64,000 nucleotides of DNA from Watersipora subatra (GCF_963576615.1 NC_088715.1:51748007-51812006), one strand, 5' to 3'; positions 1 through 13,509 are shown, numbered from the stretch's first letter. Numbers and translations are program-made. Notes: generated by a model from the sequence alone, not told the origin.

Positions 1-3000
1 TCTGATTTGGTACCTTGCGTTCCACAATCATCAAATAGAAATAAATATTTTGTTCGTTTAAACAATCTTTTTTTACGTTGTTTCTTTTATTTCAAATTAA
101 AACGTCTTTTTTGTATGTTCCTATCAGGGCTCACTTTGTGTATTAGCTTTTACATCTTTCATTTTAAACCTAACCAATTAGTAATTCGTAATAAATTTCA
201 CATTTTACAACAAACATTTGGAAGATTACTGTAAGATTATCAGTTAGATTATCTGTGAGATTTGCTGTAAAACTTATCGTGTAAGATTACAAGTATCAGT
301 TATTCCTCACTCTCTTATATTTACACAAATTTACATACATTGAGAAATGTATATATAGATAGATTTACATTCTCTTATTACATTTATAAACTTTGTATAT
401 TTTTTGAAGTTTATAATATAAGGCTTTAAAGTTTGTTGCATAATCTTTTTTATTTCAACTTGCATTTTTTAAACATAATTGGAGTATAACGTCGTATTTA
501 AAGTTTAAACATTATACATTTTCCTATCACTGTTTTCTTATCATATTACTTAGTTTCCAATCTTTATTATTAATATTAATTTTTCATTCAACCATTTTTG
601 GCAGACACTGTTCTAATAAAATTTCAACAACAAAATACTACCATATTCTGTCATATTTTTTATCAATCTGTTAAATACATGTATTCTCAGAAGTTACACA
701 TTGTCTAATGCATCCAAAGAAAAGAACCTTTTCTACACAAAATCATTTTCTTATGATATAAAGTTTGAAAGATACGGTTGTTTGAAAAAGTTTGAAATTA
801 ATTAATTAATCTATTAATTTATTTAGACTACACAAAACACTTCTCTCATGAAATGTAGTTTAAAAGTTAGGATGGCAAATGTTGTTATATATGTTAAATA
901 CGAATCAATTTTCTGTCCAATGACTTTTTTATTACCCGAGCAACGACGCGTAGCACAACTAGTTACACTATATAATAAATAATTCCTAACAACTTTAATA
1001 TTTAGTAAAACGGTTCTAGTACAGTTTTTAAATAACAGACTGCCATAATGCTATTGTTAGTACAGACACTGTTTAAAGTAGTTATTTTTTACTTGAGCCA
1101 GCAAAGTTTCTTAAAAGTTATATTTTTATATTTGCCCTTTTCACTGCCATTTGCGAGTTTACGAAATTTGCTGTGGCTGCATAGTAACTGAATATTAAGG
1201 ATTCGTAACAACCTAACCAATGACCATTAATATTTATAAGGCATTAAAGTGATGCCCCAATATTTCTCTAAAAAATAAGGCCATATTTGCGAAGCATGTT
1301 ATAATCTTTGACCTGAAAATTTTGTGTCAAAAATGAACATTTTTTTCTGAAGATCAAACTTTTTAGTTGTAATATCGCTTCCGCGAGCAACTCAAGTAAT
1401 AAAAACAGACTAGCTTTTGTTGATGATATTATAGCTAATTTAAACTCAGGCGTAATTAAATACTCAGATAATAAAAATGACAGCGCTGACTCTGACAGCG
1501 TCGAATGAAATCATTTGCAAGAGTAAGGAACATTGTAGAGGATCGTTATAGCTTCATAGCAATTGTAGCTTTACATAGCTTTAGAAACGCACATACTTAA
1601 AATACAATGAATTGTTTTGCATAGCTCTGTTTGTTAACATGTTGGAATCATATGTAAAAAATGTTCTATATACATGCAGGGTTGAAATTGAAAATTTGTA
1701 TACATACCATGCAGTAAAATCAGCAATTTTCATTTTCAAAATGGCTGGCAGTAGGCCGAAAGCTAAAGCATCTCGAAATGTTGATAAATGCATGTTTTGA
1801 ATGTCAAAGATATAATAGAAATAATAAAAAGAAAAGGAAAACAGCAAAGCAGGTAGCCTTTGGTTTATTTTTACCATCAAAATAAATAATAAAATAATAA
1901 AATGCGTAGCAATGTTTTTAAAAACTGCTAATTAGGAATGAAAAAAAGATTGAAAAAAAAAAAAAAAGTAGTTCTGGAAAAAAATCTGGAAAAAAGTTCA
2001 AAAACCCATCATAAAGTGACCTCACTTGTAACACAGTCAATTTATTTGAACTTTGTTGCCTTCACTATACTTGGCCTAGACTGAAAATAAAAAGTTATCT
2101 CGCCACACTATAGTAAACATAAAGTAAAATAAATAAATAAATAAAATAAAATAAACCTTTAGCTATTTGAATTCTGACAACATCAACTCTGTATTCTAAA
2201 AGTTCTGATTTACTATCATTGATGAATTGTTATATTTTCATACATGTACTAATATACTTGAAGGTTTAATGGTGTCCTAATAGTATCTTAAAATATTGTA
2301 ATTTTATCGTAAATGATCACAAATTTTAATAAACATATGATAAATTTACAGCTTTCATAAAGGGTCATTTGCATGTTCATATCAAGTCAGCTGACGTCCT
2401 CCATTTGGTAGGTTCCTGCAGTAGAAGTTGATTTGGAAGAAAGCCCCAAGTCGCAACCATCTGTTCATAAATCTTGGCTCAAGCATTTAATGCAATCAGC
2501 AGAATTGTGCAGAAATTTTTTTGAAAATATGCAACGAATCTTGCAGTATCTTGAGGCAGTGTTATGATAGCTATTAGGTCAAGGCTGGCTTTACTCCACA
2601 AGCAATAAGATCTTAATGAGTCAATCTTTAAGGTTTTACCTAAAAATTTCATTGGTCCAATGTTTACCAATTTTTGTCACGCTATGATGATATTTTCACC
2701 AATTCTTCAACATGTTGATTTTTTGAAAAGTTGGTGTCATTGAAAATGGCTTATCTGTTCACAAAATTAGTAATTTTAACAGAACAAACCTTTATGATCA
2801 AATAGTTTACACTAGTTGGAAAATTGCCTTTAACAGCAACTAGTATTAAATGATCAGGTCTTAGGTCAGGCTATCTAAACCTGCTACCAGTAATACATGT
2901 GATCTGTTACCAACTATGCATCAGGCAACTAGACCTTTAACCACCATACAAAAGGGGCCGGTGATGTGGACACACTTACAAAACCATAAACAGCATCTAT

Positions 3001-3040
3001 AAAAGCACTGCGCTATGCCAGTGATGCACGGTGGCAGCAT
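1..3040. other. AT-rich stretch, no gene recognised
   Basis: The open frames here (the longest about 100 codons) show no recognisable domain, no signal peptide joined to a plausible mature protein, and no convincing splice sites. The base composition is strongly AT-rich, with A and T runs (for example near 1950 and 2125-2150). I see no repeat family shared with the rest of the window. It is best read as intergenic or intronic DNA. Confidence 0.5.
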
Positions 3041-3041
3041 T

Positions 3042-3062
3042 TAGAGAGAGAGAGAGAGAGAG
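3042..3062. repeat. (GA)n microsatellite
   Basis: A short, nearly pure GA dinucleotide run of about ten units ends in GGGG. It lies in otherwise unstructured AT-rich DNA. Confidence 0.85.
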
Positions 3063-3904
3063 GGGATAAACAAACTTAACTATCGGTCAGGATGGAAATG
3101 CTAGCATGTTTCGGTGCAGCAATTTGCATTAAACATTTGAAAAATCCCCAGTAACACCATTTTGCAGCTAGTTTATATTAAAAAATAATTAAATACAACT
3201 TTAGTTACAAGTAGAATTGGGCAAGATAGTTTTGCTGCAGAAAGGAAAGAGTTAGTTTTTTAATTCCTTTAAGCATTACTTATGACTAGCTGGTGTACTA
3301 AATGTTTATAAAAGGGAGCAAAGGTTAGGAAAATTCCATCATCTAATCTCTCAGTCAGCCTTGTAAGACATGAACATACGTGATTTCAAGGTAAACATAT
3401 ACATTGGTAAACAACAAAACTACGTAATGTCATTTTGATTTCCAAAGCTCATTTTACTCATAATTGCATAAGTGTCATCAACAAACTCAGCTACTCTGTT
3501 AATGGCTGTCAAATTCCCAAACAAACAATAAAGTTTGTCCAAAGTACAATGTCCCCCTCTGAAAACATCAATATCAATCAGCCTAGTGCGACTTCAAGGT
3601 ACAGACTTCTAGCAGTGCAGTATCTGACAAAGTGATGATCTTATTGAAGGAACGAATGCCATTTTTGACCGATGAAAGCAAAAAAAAACTTCTTTCATGA
3701 TAGCGACATAGGTTAATTAATTCTTTAGCCGGTTAAAAAAGTGGTTCTCCTTTAGCAAGTTTTACGGTGGCACACGCAAAAAGTAAAGCTTACTTATTGG
3801 TTGTTTTGTTTTATTATTTCCACTAACTAAGAGAATAAACAGAGAATAAAATGACAGGTATAATTGAGAGTCATTTTTACTATTTTTTAGTAAATTAGAG
3901 ATTG

Positions 3905-4085
3905 GCCGGTGTAATAACTAACCGCACAAGTGTTCCATAGAGTGGCAAGATGATTGATTCATTCTGGTGTTTTAGTGTTGGCCTAGCAGCTAAAAGTTTT
4001 GAGTTCGAATCCCATTTAAAGCAAGTTTTTGAGTTAACCACTGATTGTGGTTTTGGATGCCCAGAGAAGACACTTATTATAGTAA
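3905..4085 (+). mobile_element. tRNA-derived SINE, copy 1
   Basis: The head is tRNA-like, with a B-box-type sequence GAGTTCGAATCCC at 4001-4013 and a degenerate A-box region upstream. The 3' end carries the tail CACTTATTATAGTAA at 4071-4085, which recurs in the other copies at 4281, 8900 (minus), 11156 (minus) and 50889. A pol III box arrangement plus a shared tail is the signature of a tRNA-derived SINE. The 5' boundary is approximate and I could not define a target duplication. Confidence 0.55.
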
Positions 4086-4149
4086 ATCCTAGTTTGGTGC
4101 GTAAGATCATGTGTAATAAGTATGCGCACAATTATTATTAGATGTAGAA

Positions 4150-4296
4150 AGGTGGGTGAGTGGTGTGGTGGTAGCTCGCTTGTCTTTGATTCTGAATATG
4201 AAGGTTCGATCCCCGTGTGGTGTAATCTTTTTTCCTAAAGCTCTTAGCATGCCTTTTAACAGAGGGATGAATGATTTTGACTCTTATTATAGTAAC
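4150..4296 (+). mobile_element. tRNA-derived SINE, copy 2
   Basis: A box-A-like stretch (TGGTGTGGTGGTAGCTCGC, 4161-4179) is followed 24 bases later by a good B box (GGTTCGATCCC, 4203-4213), spacing typical of a tRNA. A tRNA-unrelated body follows, then the family tail CTCTTATTATAGTAAC (4281-4296). It sits directly downstream of copy 1 in the same orientation. The lack of a folded acceptor stem argues against a functional tRNA gene. Confidence 0.65.
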
Positions 4297-4489
4297 AATT
4301 GAGAGAACAACTCTTGATAGATAACCAATTTTACTATCAACTTCTTCTGACAAACAGCGTATGACTATCAAGTTTTTCTTTTGTATGTAAACAAACAAAC
4401 CTTCTCTAAGCATCATTTCTAGAACTGCAGCTAATATTCAAAACTAAAGTCTACATCTGTACTCATTATTAATGAATTTACACAATATT

Positions 4490-4920
4490 TTGGTAGGTTT
4501 CATTAAGAAGTAATATTATTTTTCTATCATTTGCGATTATTTTTATTTTTGAGGTGATCTAAGGATTATTTCTAAAGGAAAATCATTAAAAATAGGTTTT
4601 ATCAAGAAAGAGATGTATTTTTCTATCATTTACAATTGTTTTCATGCCTGAAGTGATTTGATTGCCAGGATTTTTCTAGAGTAAAATCGATAAAAGTTGA
4701 TCACAATTAAAACGGTCAGAACAAAATACTTGCAATATGATGTCACTAGTTGTTATCGTTGGTTTAGCAACTAGTCTCGGTCTCAATTATAGGCACTTTA
4801 TTAGCAATTATAGACATATTAATCACACTTTTGAGTGATCTGAGCATTTTATATGCCATGAAGTTATATTGATTTTAATCTTAAAACACCCTGGCAATCA
4901 GATATAGTTTTTTTTAAACA
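4490..4920. mobile_element. Degenerate palindromic MITE (same family as 56012-56408)
   Basis: The stretch holds two direct copies of a left arm (TTTCTATCATTTGCGATTAT and TTTCTATCATTTACAATTGT, each followed by a GTGATYTGA... segment, the second with GCCAGGAT). A right arm near 4837-4905 contains GAGTGATCTGAGC and the inverse complement-like CACCCTGGCAATCAGA. The same arms form the terminal inverted repeats of the clearer element at 56012-56408. The boundaries are approximate and the element looks rearranged. Confidence 0.45.
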
Positions 4921-6530
4921 AAAACTTTCTGCACGAATTTTGAACAAAGTTAAATAAGTTTTGTAGTGTTATAAATTGTACTTGCACATGTTTTACATTT
5001 GCTCAGTGCTAATTTTTATACTTTTTACCCTACTTGCTGCTAGAATTAGCTCCTGCAACTACACGCTGTAGCAATTCTTTCTCTAGCAGTCTAAGGAAAT
5101 GCTAATGTAAAAATTGAAATCACTGGGTTTATGATTTAGATGGTGCATATATATTTGTTAAAAAAGACGAAAAATTATGTGCTTGATTTGAGGATTCTGA
5201 AAAGTTTTTTAAGCAGTATTATAACAGTAAAGGGTATAGAATGAAAACTAATAAGCAATTTTATTAGAAGTGTATTAGAATAACAAAAGGTTTCTGTTAA
5301 ATTTAATATGCTAGCCATATAACCTCATTAAACAAGTCTTGTGACATCTAAAAAACTTATTTAATTTTAATTCAAAGAAGAATTTGCTAGATAATATCTT
5401 TAATAATTTTCATACATACAATAAATGAACTTTTCGTTTTAATATTGATCGTCAATTTTTTAGTTTGAAACTGTTTTTAAAGCTCTGATAAAAAATTTTA
5501 AGGAACATTTAAAGTCAGCTCATCGCTGTGGCAGATGTTACTATCAGTTTTTAAATTCAGCAAAACTACTTTTCTGCTACAGGGTGCTGTAGTCAGAGTA
5601 TGAATATGCAGATTTTGCCTTTGTAGCCTTTGGGCTGGTTAACCACAGAGTCTGTCTGCACTAAGGCAGACAGGGTATCTGGTACACAAAGTATAGAATT
5701 ATTTTATGACTTGAAATTATTTTAAGGCATTGTAATGGTGACAGTAGAGGACACAGCCTTTTGGGATTTTCATTTGTCTGCCAGGAATTAGGCAGGGGTT
5801 TTGAATATTGATGCTTCGAAGTTTGAAGCACTGATCACTCATAGCCAACTGAATATGTTTAGTGTAACAAAATCAAAAATCTTGCAGAAAGTAAATATAT
5901 AATTGGAAACAGAGAAATATAAAAAACAGAAATGAATGAATCATCAACACATTTACGCCCTATTAGTATGGAAAAATCCCTTAAGTTCCTAGCACTGAAA
6001 ATACTGTAACTCAATAAAGATCAATGCTAAAGTCAAACTTTTTATTGATCGGTCTGCTTTAATATAGATAAGCCTAAATTAAATAAATTAGATTAAAATA
6101 AAATAAAAATAAATAAAATTACAAATAAAATAAATTACTTGGCTTCATCAAGAGTGATGCCCTTACATGATCCAAACATATTGATCATGTTTGCAGCAAG
6201 ATTTTATCGCACACGTTTCTTGTGTGGCAATGCATACGATTCATAAACGGAAAGACAGCACTGTTGTTTTACTTTTAATTTGTGCATTGTCATTATATTT
6301 CCCCTTCTCATTATATTAACAGCAGATAATCATATTTCTCTTACAAACATCTATTCTAAGACTTGCCCACTACGGAAATAGTATTCTAGCTCACCACACT
6401 TCCACTAATCACATCACAAATTCTTTGAACATAGTATTGCCTTATCCAAAACTTACTCATTTCTGCATTTGTGATTTGTGATATATTTTCATCAACAAAA
6501 TTAGTTAAACAAAAGAAAAAAAGCTGGAGG
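4921..6530. other. Non-coding stretch, nothing recognised
   Basis: No exon-like frame with splice sites, no RNA gene and no repeat family shared with the rest of the window was seen. An imperfect AAATAAAA-rich run occurs near 6080-6135. Confidence 0.4.
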
Positions 6531-6534
6531 AGTG

Positions 6535-6790
6535 ATGAAGCCCATAATGAGCAAAAGCATAGCTAGTCGCAATAGCATAGCTAGTCGTGGTGTTGGGCTT
6601 GTCGTCATCGGTTTTATTCACATGTTAAAAGATACAACCTGAGTTCTCTCTTGAAACTGGCCAACTTCTCTATGCTTTTAATAGACTTAGGGAGTTGATT
6701 CCAAAAAATAGCCTGTTGGAAATCCACCCTGCGATGGCCTGCACAAGAAGAAGATTGTGGGAGATTTAGACAGGAATTTGAGAATCGGGT
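6535..6790 (-). mobile_element. LINE 3' end (CR1/L2-like reverse transcriptase C-terminus), copy 1
   Basis: On the minus strand a 38-codon frame (about 6628-6742) reads as the classic C-terminal tail of a LINE polyprotein: FWNQLPKSIKSIEKLASFKR followed by ELRLYLLTCE and a stop. The motif pattern W-N-x-LP-x-x-(I/V)-(R/K)...F-K-x-x-L-(K/R)-x-Y-L is typical of many non-LTR retrotransposons. Its 3' UTR contains ACGACTAGCTATGCTATTG, shared with the copy at 13510-13770 and again near 50190. It is 5'-truncated, as LINE insertions commonly are. Confidence 0.6.
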
Positions 6791-7238
6791 TTGCTATATT
6801 GTGCGAAGGATGTAATTACAATAAAATTCTTGATGGGCTAAAAGTATAATGTGGTATGAATATAGTGAACTGAAAGGTAGTGTTGCAGGTTTTGATTACA
6901 GGTTACAGATTTGTGTTACAGGTTTCAAATTCTCGTAAACTATGCCTAGAATATTTGTGTTCACATTTCCACACATATGAAAAACACTGTTTTCTATTCT
7001 ATAACACCAGCATACTACATTCACCATCGAACAAAACAGTATGTGAACTCTCTGTTACTACAACCTTTAATTCACTATCTCGGCTCTTCCGCAATAATAT
7101 TAAATTACCAACCTTTAAAAATACGTTTGTTCAACTCACTCAGTAATTCCTGATTTTTATCATTTCATTTTCTTTTTCTTCCTTTTGGCATGTAATAAAA
7201 AACATAATTTTGTTGATGATTATCAATGCCAATAAAAA

Positions 7239-7899
7239 GTTATACATACATAGAGTTATATATACATAAAGTTATATATACATATAGTTATAAATACATA
7301 GAGTTATATATACATACAGTTATACATTAATAGAGTTATATATACATAGAGTTATACATACATAGAGTTATACATACATAGAGTTATATATACATATAGT
7401 TATACATTAATAGAGTTATACATACATAGAGTTATACATACATACATACATACATAAGTTATATATACATAGAGTTATACATACACAGAGTTATACATAC
7501 ATAGAGTTATACATTCATAGCGTTATACATACATAGAGTTATTCATACATAGAGTTATATATACCTAAAGTTATACATTCATAGAGTTATACATACATAG
7601 AGTTATACATACATAGAGTTATACATACATAGAGTTATAGATACATATAGTTATAAATACATAGGCTTATACATACATAGAGTTATACATACATAGAGTT
7701 ATACATTCATAGAGTTATACATACATAGAGTTATACATACATAGAGTTATACATACATAGAGTTATAGATACATATAGTTATACATACATAGAGTTATAC
7801 ATACATAGAGTTATACATACATAGAGTTATATATACATATAGTTATACATTCATAGAGTTATACATACATAGAGTTATACATACATAGAGTTATAAATA
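7239..7899. repeat. 16-bp minisatellite, unit CATACATAGAGTTATA
   Basis: About 40 tandem units of a 16-base motif run across about 660 bases with point variants (ATATACATATAGTTATA, CATTCATAGAGTTATA, CATTAATAGAGTTATA). One internal expansion of the CATA part lies near 7437-7455. The array is free of G-C rich units and has no coding content. Confidence 0.95.
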
Positions 7900-8466
7900 C
7901 AAGAAGTAAAGAAAAGCCAAATGTTTCAATATACTGTATAACTTAAGGAGAAACAATAAAAAGTAAAAAATACTGTACGTATGCATTGTCGAATGATTAC
8001 AAAATGGCTAGTCCTATTTACATGTACTTTCGGTATTCTTGTCCAAACTATTTTCTTAAAATCTTGAAATTTGTCACTAAAATATTAAATAAGACTTCAA
8101 TACCTACTACTAAAACAGTAAATAAGGCTTTAATTTGTAAAAGAGAAAAAAAATAAAAATACCATCCTGCTGAATGACGAGGAAATCGCTTGACCGATTC
8201 AACAAGTTCGTTCATTGACAGGCTTTTCGGAACAAATTACTATCATTACATAATGACCACCTGTACATCCCAGTTGTTTCAAGTCAACATTTTGTGATGA
8301 TTACAAATCTTCCTATACATTTTGAAAATGTTCATGAAGTATGGTAGGCTATTTGATTGAACTTGAGCAAGTATAAAACAAACCCAATCTGTAGTGTTAT
8401 CTGTTACCGTTAGAGCAATAATATTTGTGTCATTGTTTAACGTTAAAGTAATGAGTTGTGAAATGT

Positions 8467-8745
8467 CTAATATGAGCAGCTTGTAAGAAAATAGTCTGAC
8501 AGAAAATCAAATCCATAACCGAACTTTATATTGCCTGAGTTCATATCAAGCAAAGAGTTCAGTTTTGTTATTGTCCCATTCTCTTTTACGTTTGGTTTAG
8601 GACTAAGAAAACACCAGGTTAGGCTGGTTTCCTGCCAACACATAGAAAATGGAGCCAGTTCTGCATAATCATCGCAGTGAACAGACTTAGTAGTACAAAC
8701 AAACCTGTTTCCCGCTGCCAACAGCGGCAAAAAGGTTGAGCACTT
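8467..8745 (-). CDS. Possible terminal exon of an unidentified protein
   Basis: A minus-strand open frame of over 90 codons has mixed amino-acid composition unlike the low-complexity frames around it, including several Cys and Trp (for example FSMCWQETSLTWCFLSPKP). It ends at a stop near 8467. An AG followed by an open frame occurs inside it (GGGAAACAG, near 8705), so it could be a 3' exon. I do not recognise the family, found no upstream partner exon, and chance openness is a real alternative. Confidence 0.2.
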   Translation of the reverse strand, partial: KCSTFLPLLAAGNRFVCTTKSVHCDDYAELAPFSMCWQETSLTWCFLSPKPNVKENGTITKLNSLLDMNSGNIKFGYGFDFLSDYFLTSCSY

Positions 8746-8896
8746 GCCAATAACTACCAAAGGGCTAAAAGTTCAGCATTGACAGCAAAGAGAAAATATT
8801 ACAACTATGAATTTTTATATCATTCATGTCTGTATGTATCTAGACGAGCTACCTTTTGTAAAACATTCTTAGAGCAGCTGACAATGTCTAGAGTTG

Positions 8897-9056
8897 TTTT
8901 TACTATAATAAGAGCCGTGTTCAATTGTCCATCCAGCTTATGGCTTAAAGTTAGGATAAAAGATTGCTTAGTATGGGGTTTGAACTCGTGACATTTAGCA
9001 CCTTTACACCTCATAATATTCACAGCACACTCGGCTGTAAGCACACTAGTAATATA
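8897..9056 (-). mobile_element. tRNA-derived SINE, copy 3
   Basis: Read on the minus strand, a tRNA-like head with B box GAGTTCAAACCCC (plus 8976-8988) is followed by a body and by the family tail GGCTCTTATTATAGTAAAA (plus 8898-8916). The body segment GGATGGACAATTGAACACGG before the tail resembles that of copy 4 (GGATGAACATGG). The 5' end is approximate. Confidence 0.65.
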
Positions 9057-10799
9057 TAACAGCAGTTAGAGATTAAATATAATGATGAACTTTTTTAGAT
9101 AGATTCCCACTAATTCTTCAACTTAGTGTATCCATCTAACTAAAATTTGTATTGCACACTGAATAGCCTGACAAGACATCTTGATATATGACTAAGGGTT
9201 GTTTTATTCCAAGTTGATTGGTCAGGTCTGTTGTCACACTCTATGGCAAAGGCAATCCAAACCATTGGCCTCAGCTAAAAAATTTTATTTAGGTGCCCAT
9301 CCATTCTGCTATTTTTAGATAAATATATAATATTGCATGCAGTTCCATAAAGCAATCAGTTATTTGTACAATGAACAATGCTGCTTCAATAGACTTTTAA
9401 AGAACAGCAAAAAAACTTCCAGTAGTTCAACTATTGTCTGCTGACACGGAGTAGAAAATTATAGTTTGCCAGAGACCATGAACTAGAACAACTAAAAATT
9501 TATAGAAGTCACTGACCTCTCTTGTTACGACGAACCACATATTTTTCAGCACCAAAATGTGTTTTTAATATACGAGAGGCTATTTGAAGTTTATTTTCTG
9601 AAGCTAATAGTTATTCAAATGTCTGTCAGAAGAGACTAGATATATGTGAATGTCTTCAACCACTCATTCTTATCATAACCACATAGATCAATGGAAGCTC
9701 TATAAACAAGCATGAAACTAACCACCTTAAATTCCTTGAGTTATTATTATGCCATGTTATTGGCATTCTGAAGGTTATATAAGCTAAGCATGGCAGCAGG
9801 TTTTAGTAGGCTTTTGCTATTGGTTCACCTCAAACTTTATTGTATAAACAAAGTGGTTGGTTACTTTTGCTCTTGTTGCAAGGTCTTACGGTTGAATGTA
9901 TCTTAAGAACTTTACTTCTATGTAGTTCAAAGCTCACTTATTCAGTCACAATAAACTCAAACTGTACAATAACAAACTAAAAAGTTCAAACTGCTTTGTT
10001 GAAACTAAAGAAATAGATTCACTACAATTACATAAACATTTATTATTTGAGTAAAACTGTGAGTCAGGATTTTACAGCAATTTTTATATTACCTCAAAGT
10101 TGCAAATGTTTGCTGCCGTAAAAAAAATGTAGTGACATTAAGAGGTGGCAGAGCCACTCTGACGAACAAAATATTATTATGTTTTGTGTTGTTTTCTGAT
10201 AATAATCTATTGCTAGTTTTGCGTATAGCCACAGAGCAAACCTCTCATCTAATTCATTGTTATATCATGTCAAATCGTATTTTACAAATTAGTCATAAAC
10301 AATGGCTATGTGCAAACTGTTGCATGGTATCATTGCTGCATTTTTGTTTTCACTAACAAAAATATTAATAAATTCCTATTTTTTCTGCTATTTTTAGGTT
10401 CTGCTTTATCTCACATCATTTTGACTAGTTTTAAAAAAATAATTATAACCCAGCTTTTCAAAAGACGAAGATGATTCATATTATTTGATTCATTATTTAA
10501 TTAATATAGTAAAGAGTTTATATGCAACGGGCGTTTTTATTTCTCTCCTGTAAAGGCTGTTAGAGGTTCATGCCTGGTGCTGCACAATTTTACATAAAAA
10601 TCACATCTAAAAATATGTTATTTCATATCGTAGGCCTAACAAACTAATAGTGTCATTGTATTAATATTTTTGTGTTTTCATGAAAGAAATAAACCGTGCC
10701 TAAATTCATCTGTACAAAACGCTAATCAGGTAGTGCAACTACGTATATTATGTTATAAGATCTCACATTAAGTTACTTTGTATCAGCTTAAAATTGGCT

Positions 10800-10940
10800 A
10801 GACGAACTTTACACAAGCCCAGTGCTATGGATAATTATATTATAATTCATTATATTACATCATATAATATAACATTACAGAATTTTATATTATATATATG
10901 TTATTATATTATATATTATATTATAGAACATTATATCACA
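10800..10940. repeat. AT-rich palindromic tract
   Basis: The sequence is almost purely A/T with repeated ATTATATTATA-type inverted runs (10825-10935). The first bases (GACGAACTTTACACAAGCCC, 10800-10819) recur in part at 11717-11731 (AACTTTACACAAGCC), so a short dispersed repeat abuts the tract. Confidence 0.5.
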
Positions 10941-11153
10941 ATCTATCAGATAGCAGCTACTGCTTGGATTGCTGGATGAAGAATTCTTCCGTGAGACAGA
11001 CGCGCTGAAAACCAAACGATAAACTAATCAATTTTTGATTAACACTAATCACTAATGAGATTTTTATTATATTTAGGCCTACTCAAAATATTTTAACTTA
11101 ATTTTTATGTCAATTTATTTATAATGTTTGTTTATATATTTAGCAATAATTCA

Positions 11154-11308
11154 ATTTTTACTATAATAAGAGCCATGTTCATCCATCTTTCCAAAGCCAT
11201 CTTAACAGCGCTAGGTAAAAAGATTGAACTACCCTAGAATCGAACTCTGATCTTCAGATTCCCAGCCAAGTTTTGCTACCAGATGCACCAATCAGTTACC
11301 TTCGTGCA
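11154..11308 (-). mobile_element. tRNA-derived SINE, copy 4 (best preserved)
   Basis: On the minus strand the order is: A-box-like GGTGCATCTGGTAGC (plus 11276-11290), B box AGAGTTCGATTCTAGGG (plus 11233-11249) at tRNA-like spacing, a body containing TTTTTACCTAGCGCTG, then GGATGAACATGGCTCTTATT and ATAGTAAAAA at the 3' end (plus 11154-11183). This is the clearest copy of the family and defines its architecture. Confidence 0.75.
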
Positions 11309-12492
11309 GCACCGAACAATTATGCACATACTTATTACCCCTGATGGTCTCTCACAGTGCACCAGACTGTCAGTATACTAGTATATATAAACTTATAATG
11401 TTCACTTCAATGTTTATGTTTTAGCGCAGCCAATGCCTGCAACACTTATGTATTTCTAATGAAAAAGAGGTTCCTTATAGTTCTCTAGAAGAAATCTTGT
11501 CACATTTAGGTACTCGTTCGTTCATCCTTCAGCAACATAAATTTGACGATTCGAAGCCTTTCAACTTCTCTGCATCGCTTTGCTAGTCACTCACATTTGT
11601 TGGGCAATCGTGGTGCAGCTTTTCCCAAATTCAATGACTAACAAACATGAACTATCCTCCAGTTAAAGTTAAGGTAAGAATGGTTAATCTTAAACATTTT
11701 CTATCGCCTATAAAAACTTTACACAAGCCCAGTTCTATTTTCTATATCTTTTTCTCTACCAGCCCAGCTTTCTTGCTCCACATATTTCTACAAGCGTAAA
11801 CATCTAGAGCGGAGTAAAAAGGTTACCACTATTTTCAAGGAACTTATTGGTGTTGAATTCCTTTACAGGTAGAGATGACAAGCTCAGCATGAAGTAGCAA
11901 TAGAGGAAATAATTGGCAATTTTCCTGCTTTGGGTTGAGCAGTACCAAGATCAAAGAACCATAAAATGAGGCTATTTGGAAGCCTTTAGACTGCGTAGCA
12001 TGGATGTGTAATAAATACCCTGGCATCATGGTTTGTTATCATAATAAACCATTTTCGCCTTCTTCCACCTTGGTTACGTTGGCTACATGTCAACCAAACT
12101 GTATTTCGTTTGGCAGGAGGCATTTTGGATTACGTGCACAGGATACTAAATGGGCTTATAGAATGCTAAAGCACTTTTGATGCATAAATGATCTTGAGTT
12201 TATCATTTGTAAAGTTTTTACCGATGCCTTTGAACCAAACATGCTGCCTGAGAATAGCACCTGCTATAACTGTCATCGGAGCAAAATTTGCAGCTAAATC
12301 TTGCTCTTCCAATTGAAAAATTCAGATCAACTAATCAAGATGCTCATTAGCATAATTCTAAGTTGGTTTATGACCAAATGATCTTATCAAATTTGTCCAA
12401 CTCAAGCATGCGATGGATAGGATACACCAAAACTCGGTAATCCACTGGTTTTTCTAAAAGGTTTGTAAAGCATTAAAGCATATTGCAATTTA

Positions 12493-12720
12493 ATGCATTG
12501 TAACATGGCTCTTATCATAGCAAAGATCACCATCATTATTACTATTGCTGTCAATGATAATATTACTATTACTATAACTATTGCTATTCATATTTCTATT
12601 CCTGTTGTTGTTTCTGCTGTTATCACAGTTTCTGTTGACTTCGTCATCCCCAACACCATCACTATTTTCCACCACCATTACTATATTATTATAAATGCTG
12701 ACAATTATTAAGAAAACAGA
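12493..12720. repeat. Degenerate ATT/ACT trinucleotide-rich tract
   Basis: The plus strand is a run of ATT, ACT, GTT and ATC triplets (12530-12700). It produces low-complexity open frames on both strands: Ile/Thr/Val on plus, Asn/Ser on minus. These frames are by-products of the simple repeat rather than genes. Confidence 0.65.
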
Positions 12721-13509
12721 AGAAAAGAGAAAGAGTAAAACAAAGAAGAAAAACACAAAACACAAAGACGCATTTAATACATTAAATTTTAATGCTCCTC
12801 CATAGTGACAGATTTCTGAGCGTTTTTTATGACTAAGATTTTAAATTAAATATAATCGCTGTATGAATTTGGGTCTCATTAACAATTTATTTTTTTCACC
12901 AAACAATATTAATTATTTTTATTACAAAAAACTAATAGCTTGTTGTATTTGAGATAAAAACATTTCTGCATGTGATTATTCTATGATATGGCTTATATAT
13001 CACATAATTTTTGCTAAGTTATCTACTGGCCTGAGCAACAAACCTTTTGCTTTAGCCGGTTTTTTGGCTCGGGTTTAGTATAAAAGGAAGCTGTTGTGAG
13101 TATTTCAAAATAAAAAGGAAGGTATCTGTTTTGAAGTTGTCATTGCAGTGAAAGGACAACTACAAAATCTCTTATATACATGCCTGCAAAAACCTTTTTA
13201 ATTATGTTGAGCATCTAATTTAAAATACCTTCATAAAACATCAAATATTATGTAAATTCAGTTTAATAAATCACGTAATTGAGGTTTGACTATTTAAGTT
13301 TGAAAGGAAACCCATGCATAACCGTATACATTAGTTATCTCATAGTTTTCTATACTAAAAATGAAAAAAATTAAAGGATTGTTTGGGTAAATTAGAGAAA
13401 CATTATTAAATATAATTTTTGTTTATATTACTTGTTAATTTGTTTGTTTGTATTTTCATCAAAGAATAAAAAAAAACATAATAGAAAAATCAATCTATAT
13501 TTAATGATG

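Noticed and set aside
4150-4225. Functional tRNA gene
   Set aside because: A and B boxes are present, but no acceptor stem pairs and the sequence continues into the SINE body and family tail.
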